From the NCBI GenBank assembly GCA_964510535.1, contig CAZECG010000012.1, forward strand, positions 25,057 through 89,056: a stretch of 64,000 nt of DNA, read 5' to 3'. The notes below the pieces were generated by a model that worked only from the letters and a program-made list of their open reading frames with translations, made no database searches and was not told the origin of the DNA. Below, in pieces: positions 1 through 7,963 of this stretch (its first letter is position 1; every line of letters starts with the position of its first letter). This DNA is from JAJPXC01 sp964510535 (GTDB lineage Bacteria > Bacteroidota > Bacteroidia > Bacteroidales > Muribaculaceae). The position numbers and the translations under genes are program-made.

Positions 1-8
1 AATTGTAT

Positions 9-16
9 TAATTTTG
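9..16 (+). promoter_or_regulatory. -7 box for der
   Basis: TAATTTTG matches the Bacteroidota -7 consensus TAnnTTTG and ends 25 bases before the der start codon. The matching -33 element would lie outside the window. Confidence 0.55.
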
Positions 17-41
17 TAAAAAACAATAAAAACTCACCGAT

Positions 42-1361
42 ATGGGACATCTCGTAGCCATCGTAGGCCGCCCCAATGTGGGGAAATCCACACTGTTCAA
101 CCGACTGACACAGTCGCGCACAGCCATCGTCGACGAGACCGCCGGCACCACACGCGACCGCCAGTATGGCAAGGTCGACTGGAATGGCATGGAATTTTCA
201 ATCGTCGACACCGGCGGTTGGGTGGTCAACTCCGATGACGTCTTTGAGTCAGAAATCAACAAACAGGTCGCTCTCGCCATCGAGCAGGCCGATGAAATGC
301 TTTTTGTGGTAGATGCCATGAACGGCGTCACCGACCTTGACGACCATGTGGCAGAGATATTGCGCAAATCACGCAAGCCTGTGATACTCGTAGCCAACAA
401 GGTTGACTCAAACGATTGGCTCTACAACGTCCCTGAGTTTTACAAACTCGGTCTTGGGGAGCCATATCCGGTATCCGCGGTGAGCGGATTCGGCACCGGC
501 GACCTCCTCGACGAGGTCGTGAAAAAGTTCCCTGAGAAACCACAAGAAGAGGAGGAGCAGCTTGACGACATCCCGCGCTTCGCAATCGTCGGGCGGCCCA
601 ACGCGGGCAAATCGTCGCTAATCAACGCGTTTATTGGCGAAGACCGCCACATCGTCACCGACATAGCGGGAACGACGCGCGACTCCATCTACACGCGCTA
701 CGACAAATTCGGCTTTGACTTCTATCTTGTCGACACCGCCGGAATCCGACGCAAAAACAAGGTCAACGAGGATATAGAGTACTACTCGGTGATTCGAAGT
801 ATACGCGCCATAGAGGCCTCAGATGTGTGCATACTGATGATTGATGCCACCCGCGGGATTGAAAACCAAGACCTTAACATCTTCTCGCTGGTACAGCGCA
901 ACAAGAAAGGGCTCGTGGTCTGCGTCAACAAATGGGACTTGGTGGAGAACAAGTCGCAGGAAGCAATCACGCATTTCGAGGATGCGATACGCAAACGTTT
1001 AGCACCGTTCACCGACTTCCCAATCATCTTCACGTCGGCGTTGACCAAACAGCGTATTTTCAAGGTTCTCGAGACTGCTAAAGATGTCTACAACAATCGC
1101 AAACGCACAGTCCCCACGTCGCAGCTCAACAATGTGATGCTCGATGCCATAGCGAGCTATCCGCCGCCGGCTAACAAGGGCAAGTTTGTCAAAATCAAAT
1201 ATGTGACTATGCTGAAGGGCGCGATGGTGCCGACGTTTGTGTTCTTCTGCAACCTGCCGCAGTGGGTCAAGGAGCCTTACCGACGTTATTTGGAAAACAA
1301 AATCCGCGAGAATTGGGACTTCTGCGGAACCCCGGTTAACGTGTTCATGCGTGAAAAATAG
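42..1361 (+). CDS. der: Ribosome biogenesis GTPase Der (EngA)
   Basis: Der is a tandem-GTPase protein that assists 50S ribosomal subunit maturation in the cytoplasm. Two complete G domains are visible: the first P-loop GRPNVGKS at residues 9-16 with NKVD at 119-122, the second GRPNAGKS at 184-191 with DTAG and NKWD further on, followed by a KH-like C-terminal domain ending near residue 439. The acidic linker between the domains (about 165-178) is usual. Length is normal for the family. The start is the ATG 25 bases after a good -7 box. The gene converges on metK, which shares the downstream hairpin. Identification is secure. Confidence 0.97.
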   Translation: MGHLVAIVGRPNVGKSTLFNRLTQSRTAIVDETAGTTRDRQYGKVDWNGMEFSIVDTGGWVVNSDDVFESEINKQVALAIEQADEMLFVVDAMNGVTDLDDHVAEILRKSRKPVILVANKVDSNDWLYNVPEFYKLGLGEPYPVSAVSGFGTGDLLDEVVKKFPEKPQEEEEQLDDIPRFAIVGRPNAGKSSLINAFIGEDRHIVTDIAGTTRDSIYTRYDKFGFDFYLVDTAGIRRKNKVNEDIEYYSVIRSIRAIEASDVCILMIDATRGIENQDLNIFSLVQRNKKGLVVCVNKWDLVENKSQEAITHFEDAIRKRLAPFTDFPIIFTSALTKQRIFKVLETAKDVYNNRKRTVPTSQLNNVMLDAIASYPPPANKGKFVKIKYVTMLKGAMVPTFVFFCNLPQWVKEPYRRYLENKIRENWDFCGTPVNVFMREK

Positions 1362-1441
1362 GCCTCCCTATTGTCGGTAAAACGTATCTTCGCTTGACTG
1401 CGTTGCCTGGTAACGAGTCGTCGCTCAGAATTCTACTTCAT

Positions 1442-1482
1442 AAAAAGCGCCCCAAAAGTTTGATGACAAGCTTTTGGGGCGC
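1442..1482 (-). terminator. Intrinsic terminator of metK
   Basis: A perfect 12-bp stem (1447-1458 with 1471-1482) and a 12-base loop. The adjacent A-run at 1442-1446 reads as a U-run on the minus strand, so it terminates metK. There is no T-run on the plus side, so it is at best a weak terminator for der. Confidence 0.85.
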
Positions 1483-1509
1483 GGTTCAATTATGACAAAG
1501 CCTTATGTG

Positions 1510-2823
1510 TCAGAGGGAGAAGGCCTTGCGGATGGGGTCAATCATGTCGAGTTTCTCCCATGTGAACAATTCCACTTCGATGGTCTTTTCGCCCTCGTAG
1601 CGCGAACTGAAGTGCTTGGTTACTTTACGGGGGGTGCGCCCGAAGTGTCCGTAGGTCGCCGTTTCCTGATAGATGGGGGCGCGCAGTTTGAGACGCTTTT
1701 CGATTGCGTTGGGGCGCATATCAAACAGGTTAGCGACGATTGCTGAAATCTCGGCATCGGTCTTGTCTACTTTGGCTGTCCCGTTGGTGTTGACGTATAG
1801 GCTGACGGGCTGAGCCACGCCTATGGCGTAGGCCACTTGCACGAGAGCTTCGTCGGCGATTCCGGCTGCCACGAGGTTTTTGGCGATGTGACGGGCTGCG
1901 TAGGCTGCCGAGCGGTCCACTTTAGAGGGGTCTTTGCCCGAGAACGCGCCGCCGCCGTGCGCTCCGCGTCCGCCGTAGGTGTCGACGATGATTTTGCGCC
2001 CGGTCAAGCCGGTGTCGCCGTGGGGGCCGCCGATGACGAATTTCCCTGTGGGATTGACGTGGAGTATATAGTTGTCGTCAAAGAGTGCTTGCACGTCGGG
2101 GGGGAGTGTTGCCTTGACGCGCGGAATCAACTGTTCGCGTACGTCGCGGCTGATGATTGCGAGCATCTTGGCGTCGGCTTCTTCTTGCGATAGGTCGCCG
2201 GTGGGTTTGATGAAATCGTCGTGTTGGGTCGAAATGACTATTGTGTGGACGCGCACCGGGTGGTTGTTCTCGTCATATTCGATTGTGACCTGGCTCTTTG
2301 AGTCGGGGCGCAGGTAGCTGACGGTTTCACCGGCGGCGTTACGGTAGGTCATGGCTGATTGGTCGCGGCGTATGCGCGAAAGCTCTTTGAGCAGGTCGTG
2401 GCTCAGTGAAAGCGGGAGCGGCATAAGGTCGGGGGTCTCGTTGCAGGCGTAGCCGAACATCATCCCCTGGTCGCCCGCGCCTTGGTCTTCGGCGTTGGCT
2501 CGCTCGACACCGCGGTTGATGTCACCGCTCTGTTCGTGCAGGGCTGAGAACACTCCGCAGGCTTCAGCGTCGAATTTGAGTTCTGAACGGTTGTAGCCGA
2601 TGCCGTTTATGACTTGGCGTGTCACCTCCATCAGGTCGATGTAGGATTGGCTTTTGACTTCGCCGGCTACGACGACTTGCCCGGTGGTGACCAGTGTTTC
2701 GCACGCCACTTTCGACTGGGGGTCATAGGCGAGAAATTCGTCGAGAATGGCATCGGAGATTTGGTCAGCGACTTTGTCGGGATGCCCCTCAGACACTGAC
2801 TCGGATGTGAAAAGGTAATTCAT
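1510..2823 (-). CDS. metK: S-adenosylmethionine synthetase
   Basis: MetK makes S-adenosylmethionine from methionine and ATP. The N-terminal SEGHPDK signature, the GGPHGDTGLTGRKI segment and the glycine-rich GGRGAHGGGAFSGKD loop with the following KVDRSAAYAAR are all present, so the three-domain fold is complete. At 437 residues it is longer than the roughly 384-residue enterobacterial enzyme, which is usual in Bacteroidales. A promoter (-33 CAAA complement at 2925-2928, -7 at 2897-2904) gives a leader of about 65 bases that contains a 6-bp stem-loop. The gene is convergent with der. Confidence 0.97.
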   Translation of the reverse strand: MNYLFTSESVSEGHPDKVADQISDAILDEFLAYDPQSKVACETLVTTGQVVVAGEVKSQSYIDLMEVTRQVINGIGYNRSELKFDAEACGVFSALHEQSGDINRGVERANAEDQGAGDQGMMFGYACNETPDLMPLPLSLSHDLLKELSRIRRDQSAMTYRNAAGETVSYLRPDSKSQVTIEYDENNHPVRVHTIVISTQHDDFIKPTGDLSQEEADAKMLAIISRDVREQLIPRVKATLPPDVQALFDDNYILHVNPTGKFVIGGPHGDTGLTGRKIIVDTYGGRGAHGGGAFSGKDPSKVDRSAAYAARHIAKNLVAAGIADEALVQVAYAIGVAQPVSLYVNTNGTAKVDKTDAEISAIVANLFDMRPNAIEKRLKLRAPIYQETATYGHFGRTPRKVTKHFSSRYEGEKTIEVELFTWEKLDMIDPIRKAFSL

Positions 2824-2851
2824 TTGTGATTAATTTTAGCATTATTTTTTC

Positions 2852-2883
2852 CGGTGGTTGCAAGCAATCAAATTTGTCCACCG
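2852..2883 (-). promoter_or_regulatory. Stem-loop in the metK leader
   Basis: CGGTGG and CCACCG (2852-2857 and 2878-2883) form a perfect 6-bp stem enclosing 20 bases, in the short untranslated leader of metK. A small A-rich tail containing GCTAAAA follows on the transcript. The layout recalls a compact SAM-sensing pseudoknot, but I could not build a convincing second helix, so only the stem is claimed. Confidence 0.35.
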
Positions 2884-2896
2884 TCATTAATTGCCG

Positions 2897-2928
2897 CGAA
2901 GTTAGCGATAGTTTCGGTTATCCACAAA
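2897..2928 (-). promoter_or_regulatory. Promoter of metK
   Basis: On the minus strand TTTG (2925-2928) is followed after 20 bases by TAACTTCG (2897-2904), one mismatch from the TAnnTTTG consensus. Confidence 0.55.
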
Positions 2929-2959
2929 CCCATCACGCCGAAAATACATTATTAGCTTA

Positions 2960-3000
2960 AAAAACAAAGAATCGGGGGCCGTTGCGATGGCCTCCGATTC
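2960..3000 (-). terminator. Terminator of the 3028-5886 LRR gene
   Basis: A 12-bp stem with one G-T pair (2969-2980 with 2989-3000) and an A-rich flank on the plus strand that is a U-run in the minus transcript. Confidence 0.8.
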
Positions 3001-3027
3001 CTTGATGTGACGTTATTGTGGTGAACT

Positions 3028-5886
3028 TTATTTCACGACGATTTTTGTTGCCGAGCTGTTGCCGTTGCTGTCGGTGGCGACAACGATGTGGATGCCTGCC
3101 GTCAGGCCGTTTGTGGCGAAAGTCTCGCCGGCGGCTACTCTGGCGTGCGTTTCTGTCGCGCCGCTTGCGTTGTAGATTGTGATAGTGATGTCATCGTTGG
3201 CTGTGATGCCGTCGCGGGTCACGCTTATCGGCGAGGTTGCCGAGGCTGCGGTGATATCGCTCACGCCGCTCTGGTTGACATCGACCAACGTCAGGCCATA
3301 GGCTTCAATCCCCTCTATTAGAGTTTTCACGACGGGTGTGCCGGTTGCGTTAACCATCTTGATTCCGCTTACATAGCCTTCCCCTTTAGGCGCTATGTAG
3401 CTCCAATAGATGTTTTTGCCGTCGCCGGTGATTTGGCGTATTCCCGGTTCGGTGGTTGTGCCCTCGATTGATGCCGGCTCGTCAGTGATGCAGACCGCCG
3501 AGGAGAGGTCGGAGGTATAGTTGTCAACCTCGTCAAGCGCTATGCGATATAGGCCGGTGTGTTTCCCGCCATAGCCTTCAAAAACAAGAACATACAAATA
3601 GCCGTTAGCCTCGTCGATGTAGAAGCCGTTTATGTATTCGTCGAACAAAATGATGCTATATGGGCGCGTGCCTGATTCGCTGTACCCCTCGGGGTGTATG
3701 TCGCTGTCGTTGAAACGGTATATACCCAAGCCGTTGTAGAAGTATGACATCCAGTTTAGCCCGTTGTTGTCGCGGTGGAATCCGGAGGGGAGAGCGCTAT
3801 AAGCAAGGCCTCGGCTGTAGTATTCGAGCCAATTTGTTCGCACGAAGATTTTGCTTAGTGAAGCGGTGTTTATAGCTCCTTCGCTACGCCAGTCACGCTC
3901 GTTAGCGTTGATTTTTGTCGCCCCGACATTGCGGTTGGTGATGTAGATGTCCCCTTTGCTCTTGTCGATAAAGCAGGTGTATGGGTCGTAGTTGTTCAGA
4001 GAAAAGGTGTAATTTTCCCCATCTTCAGTGTGCATAGGAGTCATTATCGGGGTCTTGAAGAAACGGTTGCCGTCATATTCTATTTTGTAGAACAGTCCGT
4101 CGCCGTTGAGATTCTTGGTGTATGAGAAGGCTTCGCCGGCGTCTGCCACATAGACGGCTTTTCCGTAGGTTTGCATCTGGAACGGATGGTCGCCCGAGGG
4201 TATGCCTGTGTCGTGGATTGAGCCGTCGCTATAGTAGCGGATGTTTCCGTTCTTGGTCGCGAAGTAGAGGCCGGTAGGGAGCTGTTGGGCTGTGTCGTGA
4301 GTAACTCCCCATTCCTCGTTTTCGATAATCTCCTTGCATTGTCCCCACACCTCGTTGCCGCGATAACGCTCGGCACACCCTTTCGGCACCACTAACGTGA
4401 CGTTCTTAGCCTGCAGGTAGAAGGTTTTGGCGGCGTATTCTTCCATGATTACGGTCGGGACAATCCCGCTCTTGCACTCAATCCGCTCTATCGACGTGGG
4501 GAGTGCTGTCCAATCCAGACGGTTAAATGTCGACGGTAATGTCAACTGCTTAAGTGCGTTGCATTCAAAGAAACTGTGGCTTCGCAATATTTCGACACCC
4601 TCTTCGATTGAGACTTCTTTTAGGCTGTCGGAGGTGGCGAAAACGGTATTGCCGTATTTGACACCGGCTTTTATCGTCGCCTTTCTTAAATTTGTATTAT
4701 AAAAGGCGCATAGTTTGATTGCTTTAACGTGGGGAAAATTGTAATCGGTTATGGCCGAACTCTCAAATGCGTATTCGCCAATAGTTGTCACTCGCTCGTC
4801 GGTCTCATTCCAAACAAACTCAGTGTTGAGTGCGTTTTCGCCGAAAATACGTCTGAAAGTGATATTTCCGTCGTGAGTGTCTTGGTAGAGGGCGTTGTTC
4901 TTAACAAAGAAGTCTTTGTTACCCTCAGCGACTGTTATCTCTTTTAAAAATCCGGGGTCTTCAAGCGAAGTCAATGTCGAGGGGATGTGTAGGTACTTGA
5001 TGCCATAAAATGGGTGCTCACCAAGATGTATTAAACCCTCATTCGCTGTTAACCTTTCAACCGGGTAGTCATAACTGTAGAAAGCACTTTTGCCGATTGA
5101 GGTTAAAGTGGAGGGCAGAGTCACATCGGTCAGCGGGTTATATGCGAATGTATAAGGTGGAATCTCGGTCATCGTTTCGGGAATCTCCAGCTTTGTGATT
5201 TTGCAAAACGCGAATGAATATGAATTGTCGCTGTACCACGTGTCGAACACCACTTTCGATAAGTCGATATATTTTGTGACATCAAATGATTGACAACTGC
5301 AGAACGATTCGTAGCTCACCGTGATTTCTTTCGGGTCGGTAGGCATATTTTCGAGGGCGGTCAGTTTGTCGCAATTGAGAAAAGCCTCTCTTACAAACTG
5401 TATTTTACCTGTGTATTCTTTTGCTTCCTCAGGGTATGTTACCTTTTCAAGCGAGGAACAGTTGCTGAACAGTGCTTTGAAATAATCGGGTAAGTATCTG
5501 CTGGGCCTGCGGTTAGTCAAACCGAATTTGACCGTTTTTAACGAGGTGCTATTGCTAAGGTCTATCGAACATTCGGGATTTGTCGAGTTCTCAGACCGGC
5601 AATAACAGTTCATCTCTAATGAAGTCAAGTCGGGGCTGTTTCTGAAAATCACGTTGTCCATCAGACCCATTACGGCGATTCTAACCGAGTCGACAGTAAT
5701 GCTGTCAGGGATTACCAAGTCGCCCGAATATCTAACGCCGTCTCGCTGGTATGTGACATAGGCATACTTATTATCTCTGATTTGGTAATTGACACCGTTG
5801 ACATAGACTGAGGCGTTGATTGATAATCCACACATCAATGTGGTTAGAAACACCAGTGCTTGTTTGATAGTTGATAACATTCTCAT
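3028..5886 (-). CDS. Secreted BspA-like leucine-rich-repeat protein with C-terminal propeller-like region
   Basis: A 952-residue predicted exported protein. A signal peptide covers about residues 1-25 (MLSTIKQALVFLTTLMCGLS). Residues about 60-510 carry irregular LRR_5/BspA-type repeats (for example LPSTLTSIGKSAF and TTIGEYAFESSA). The part from about 530 to 880 is not LRR; it has recurring GLYFATKNGNIRY, GDIYITNRN, NGYLYVLVF and KNIYWSYIA strands that suggest a beta-propeller. The C-terminus (ITIYNASGATE...GIHIVVATDSNG...KIVVK) resembles a Por/type IX sorting domain. BspA proteins bind host or microbial surfaces; the ligand here is unknown. The start could also be the second Met, two codons downstream. 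It is transcribed alone. Confidence 0.8.
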   Translation of the reverse strand: MRMLSTIKQALVFLTTLMCGLSINASVYVNGVNYQIRDNKYAYVTYQRDGVRYSGDLVIPDSITVDSVRIAVMGLMDNVIFRNSPDLTSLEMNCYCRSENSTNPECSIDLSNSTSLKTVKFGLTNRRPSRYLPDYFKALFSNCSSLEKVTYPEEAKEYTGKIQFVREAFLNCDKLTALENMPTDPKEITVSYESFCSCQSFDVTKYIDLSKVVFDTWYSDNSYSFAFCKITKLEIPETMTEIPPYTFAYNPLTDVTLPSTLTSIGKSAFYSYDYPVERLTANEGLIHLGEHPFYGIKYLHIPSTLTSLEDPGFLKEITVAEGNKDFFVKNNALYQDTHDGNITFRRIFGENALNTEFVWNETDERVTTIGEYAFESSAITDYNFPHVKAIKLCAFYNTNLRKATIKAGVKYGNTVFATSDSLKEVSIEEGVEILRSHSFFECNALKQLTLPSTFNRLDWTALPTSIERIECKSGIVPTVIMEEYAAKTFYLQAKNVTLVVPKGCAERYRGNEVWGQCKEIIENEEWGVTHDTAQQLPTGLYFATKNGNIRYYSDGSIHDTGIPSGDHPFQMQTYGKAVYVADAGEAFSYTKNLNGDGLFYKIEYDGNRFFKTPIMTPMHTEDGENYTFSLNNYDPYTCFIDKSKGDIYITNRNVGATKINANERDWRSEGAINTASLSKIFVRTNWLEYYSRGLAYSALPSGFHRDNNGLNWMSYFYNGLGIYRFNDSDIHPEGYSESGTRPYSIILFDEYINGFYIDEANGYLYVLVFEGYGGKHTGLYRIALDEVDNYTSDLSSAVCITDEPASIEGTTTEPGIRQITGDGKNIYWSYIAPKGEGYVSGIKMVNATGTPVVKTLIEGIEAYGLTLVDVNQSGVSDITAASATSPISVTRDGITANDDITITIYNASGATETHARVAAGETFATNGLTAGIHIVVATDSNGNSSATKIVVK

Positions 5887-6158
5887 GATTAGAAACGGTT
5901 AAGAGTCGTTTGGGTTTGGGGAGGTTCGATAAATTCAACTTGTCATTAGCGGGTAGCACGAACCTCATTATAGCTGCCGCTAATCTGATTTTGTTTCCGC
6001 GAATTTAATAAACATTTTTCTGTTTTTCGCATAAACTGCGAATTTCCATCCATCTGGCTGGCTATGTCGAGGGTGTGGGGATGACTAATCGAAAGCGCGT
6101 TATGACATCAATAACGCCAAGTGTGCGCCCCCAATTTCGCGAAAATCTGACGAAAAAA
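5887..6158. other. Intergenic region upstream of the LRR gene
   Basis: This stretch between the LRR gene start and the pckA terminator should hold the LRR promoter. I see no clean TAnnTTTG box on the minus strand and no convincing gene. The sequence is AT-richer than its surroundings. Confidence 0.4.
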
Positions 6159-6186
6159 AATAGGCTGCGCCGAGGCACAGCCTATT
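6152..6186 (-). terminator. Terminator of pckA
   Basis: AATAGGCTG at 6159-6167 pairs with CAGCCTATT at 6178-6186. The run of eight A on the plus strand gives a U-run on the minus transcript. Confidence 0.85.
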
Positions 6187-6228
6187 CAGTGGTATTGTCA
6201 TCCGGTCTTGGTGGCGCGGAAACGGGTC

Positions 6229-7830
6229 TTAGAGTTTGGGGCCGGCTGCCACGAGTGCTTTACCTGCCTCGTTGTTTTCAAACTTCTTGAAGTTGTTGAT
6301 GAACATCTCGGCGAGCTTGTTGGCTTTAACGTTCCACTCTGACGCGTCAGCGTAAGTGTCGCGGGGGTCGAGGATGTTGGGGTCAACACCGGGGAGTGCG
6401 GTGGGAACGGTGAAGTCAAACACGGGGATTTGCTTGGTGGGAGCGGTGAGGATTGAGCCGTCGAGGATGGCGTCGATGATACCGCGGGTATCTTTGATTG
6501 AGATACGTTTGCCGGTACCGTTCCAGCCGGTGTTAACCAAGTAAGCCTTAGCACCGCTCTTCTCCATCTTCTTAACGAGCTCTTCAGCGTATTTTGTGGG
6601 GTGCAACGAAAGGAACGCTGCGCCGAAGCAAGCTGAGAAAGTGGGGGTAGGCTCGGTGATGCCGCGCTCTGTGCCGGCGAGTTTCGAGGTGAAGCCTGAG
6701 AGGAAGTAGTACTTGGTCTGCTCGGGAGTCAAGATTGAAACGGGGGGCAGCACGCCGAATGCGTCAGCCGAAAGGAAGATAACGTTTTTCGCTGCTGGAC
6801 CTGCACTGGGGCGTACGATTTTCTCGATGTGGTCGATGGGGTAAGATACGCGGGTGTTCTCGGTCACGCTCTTGTCAGCGAAGTCGATTTTGCCGTTAGC
6901 GTCTACGGTGACGTTCTCGAGGAGGGCGTTGCGACGGATTGCGTTGTAGATGTCGGGCTCGCTCTCTTTGTCGAGGTTGATGACCTTAGCGTAGCATCCG
7001 CCCTCGAAGTTGAAGACGCCGTTGTCGTCCCAGCCATGTTCGTCGTCGCCGATGAGCAGACGTTTGGGGTCGGTTGAAAGGGTGGTCTTGCCGGTGCCTG
7101 ACAGACCGAAGAAGATTGCGGTGTTTTCGCCGTTCTTGTCGGTATTGGCTGAGCAGTGCATTGATGCCATGCCCTTCAAGGGGAGGTAGTAGTTCATGAT
7201 TGAGAACATACCCTTCTTCATTTCGCCGCCATACCAGGTGTTGATGATTACCTGCATACGCTCGGTGAGGTTGAAAGCAACGCAAGTCTCTGAGTTGATG
7301 CCGAGCTCTTTCCAGTTCTCAACTTTAGCCTTTGAAGCGTTGAGCACAACGAAGTCGGGTTGGAAATCTTTGAGCTCCTCCTCGGTGGGGCGGATGAACA
7401 TGTTGGTCACGAAGTGTGCCTGCCATGCCACTTCAACGATGAAGCGCACTGCGAGGCGGGTGTCTTTGTTGGTGCCGCAGAATGCGTCAACGACATAGAG
7501 TTTCTTGTTTGAAAGCTCTTTGTCGGCGATGGCCTTGAGTGCGTCCCAGGTTGCGGGAGTGATTGCTTTGTTGTCGTTCTTATATTCGTCTGAAGTCCAC
7601 CAGATGGTGTCTTTTGATACGTCGTCTTTTACGAAGAATTTGTCTTTGGGAGAACGTCCGGTGTAGATGCCGGTCATGACGTTTACCGCGCCAAGCTCTG
7701 TCTCCTGGCCTTTCTCGTAGCCTGTGAGACCGGGATTAACTTCGTCGATGAAGAGTTGGTCCCATGAAGGGTTGTGAATAATCTCCGGGGTACCGGTGAT
7801 ACCGTACTTGGTTAAATCAATTTTGCTCAT
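6229..7830 (-). CDS. pckA: Phosphoenolpyruvate carboxykinase (ATP)
   Basis: PckA interconverts oxaloacetate + ATP and phosphoenolpyruvate + CO2 + ADP. In succinate-producing Bacteroidales it is thought to run mainly toward carboxylation, fixing CO2 and making ATP. The ATP-type kinase P-loop GLSGTGKTT is at residues 242-250; the substrate and metal residues are within RSPKDKF (59-65), IINTWYGGEMKKG and LIGDDEHGW. The length of 533 is normal. An excellent promoter lies 48 bases upstream. It stands alone between two LRR genes, with its product feeding the fumarate branch that ends at frdCAB 4 kb away. Confidence 0.97.
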   Translation of the reverse strand: MSKIDLTKYGITGTPEIIHNPSWDQLFIDEVNPGLTGYEKGQETELGAVNVMTGIYTGRSPKDKFFVKDDVSKDTIWWTSDEYKNDNKAITPATWDALKAIADKELSNKKLYVVDAFCGTNKDTRLAVRFIVEVAWQAHFVTNMFIRPTEEELKDFQPDFVVLNASKAKVENWKELGINSETCVAFNLTERMQVIINTWYGGEMKKGMFSIMNYYLPLKGMASMHCSANTDKNGENTAIFFGLSGTGKTTLSTDPKRLLIGDDEHGWDDNGVFNFEGGCYAKVINLDKESEPDIYNAIRRNALLENVTVDANGKIDFADKSVTENTRVSYPIDHIEKIVRPSAGPAAKNVIFLSADAFGVLPPVSILTPEQTKYYFLSGFTSKLAGTERGITEPTPTFSACFGAAFLSLHPTKYAEELVKKMEKSGAKAYLVNTGWNGTGKRISIKDTRGIIDAILDGSILTAPTKQIPVFDFTVPTALPGVDPNILDPRDTYADASEWNVKANKLAEMFINNFKKFENNEAGKALVAAGPKL

Positions 7831-7878
7831 TTTCGTAGACTTAGTTTTGTTTATTTTTTAATCCTTCAAAATCACGTG

Positions 7879-7909
7879 CAAAGGTAGCGCGGCTTTTTGG
7901 TATAACAAA
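7879..7909 (-). promoter_or_regulatory. Promoter of pckA
   Basis: On the minus strand TTTG (7906-7909), 19 bases, then TACCTTTG (7879-7886): an exact match to the Bacteroidota consensus at ideal spacing. The leader would be about 40 bases. Confidence 0.8.
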
Positions 7910-7963
7910 CGGATATTAAAGAAATTTTTCCGTATTAATTATTTTTAACCTGCTTTGTGAACG

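Noticed and set aside
1374..1440. Possible second small gene after der.
   Set aside because: No start or frame of useful length; it is ordinary spacer before the shared hairpin.
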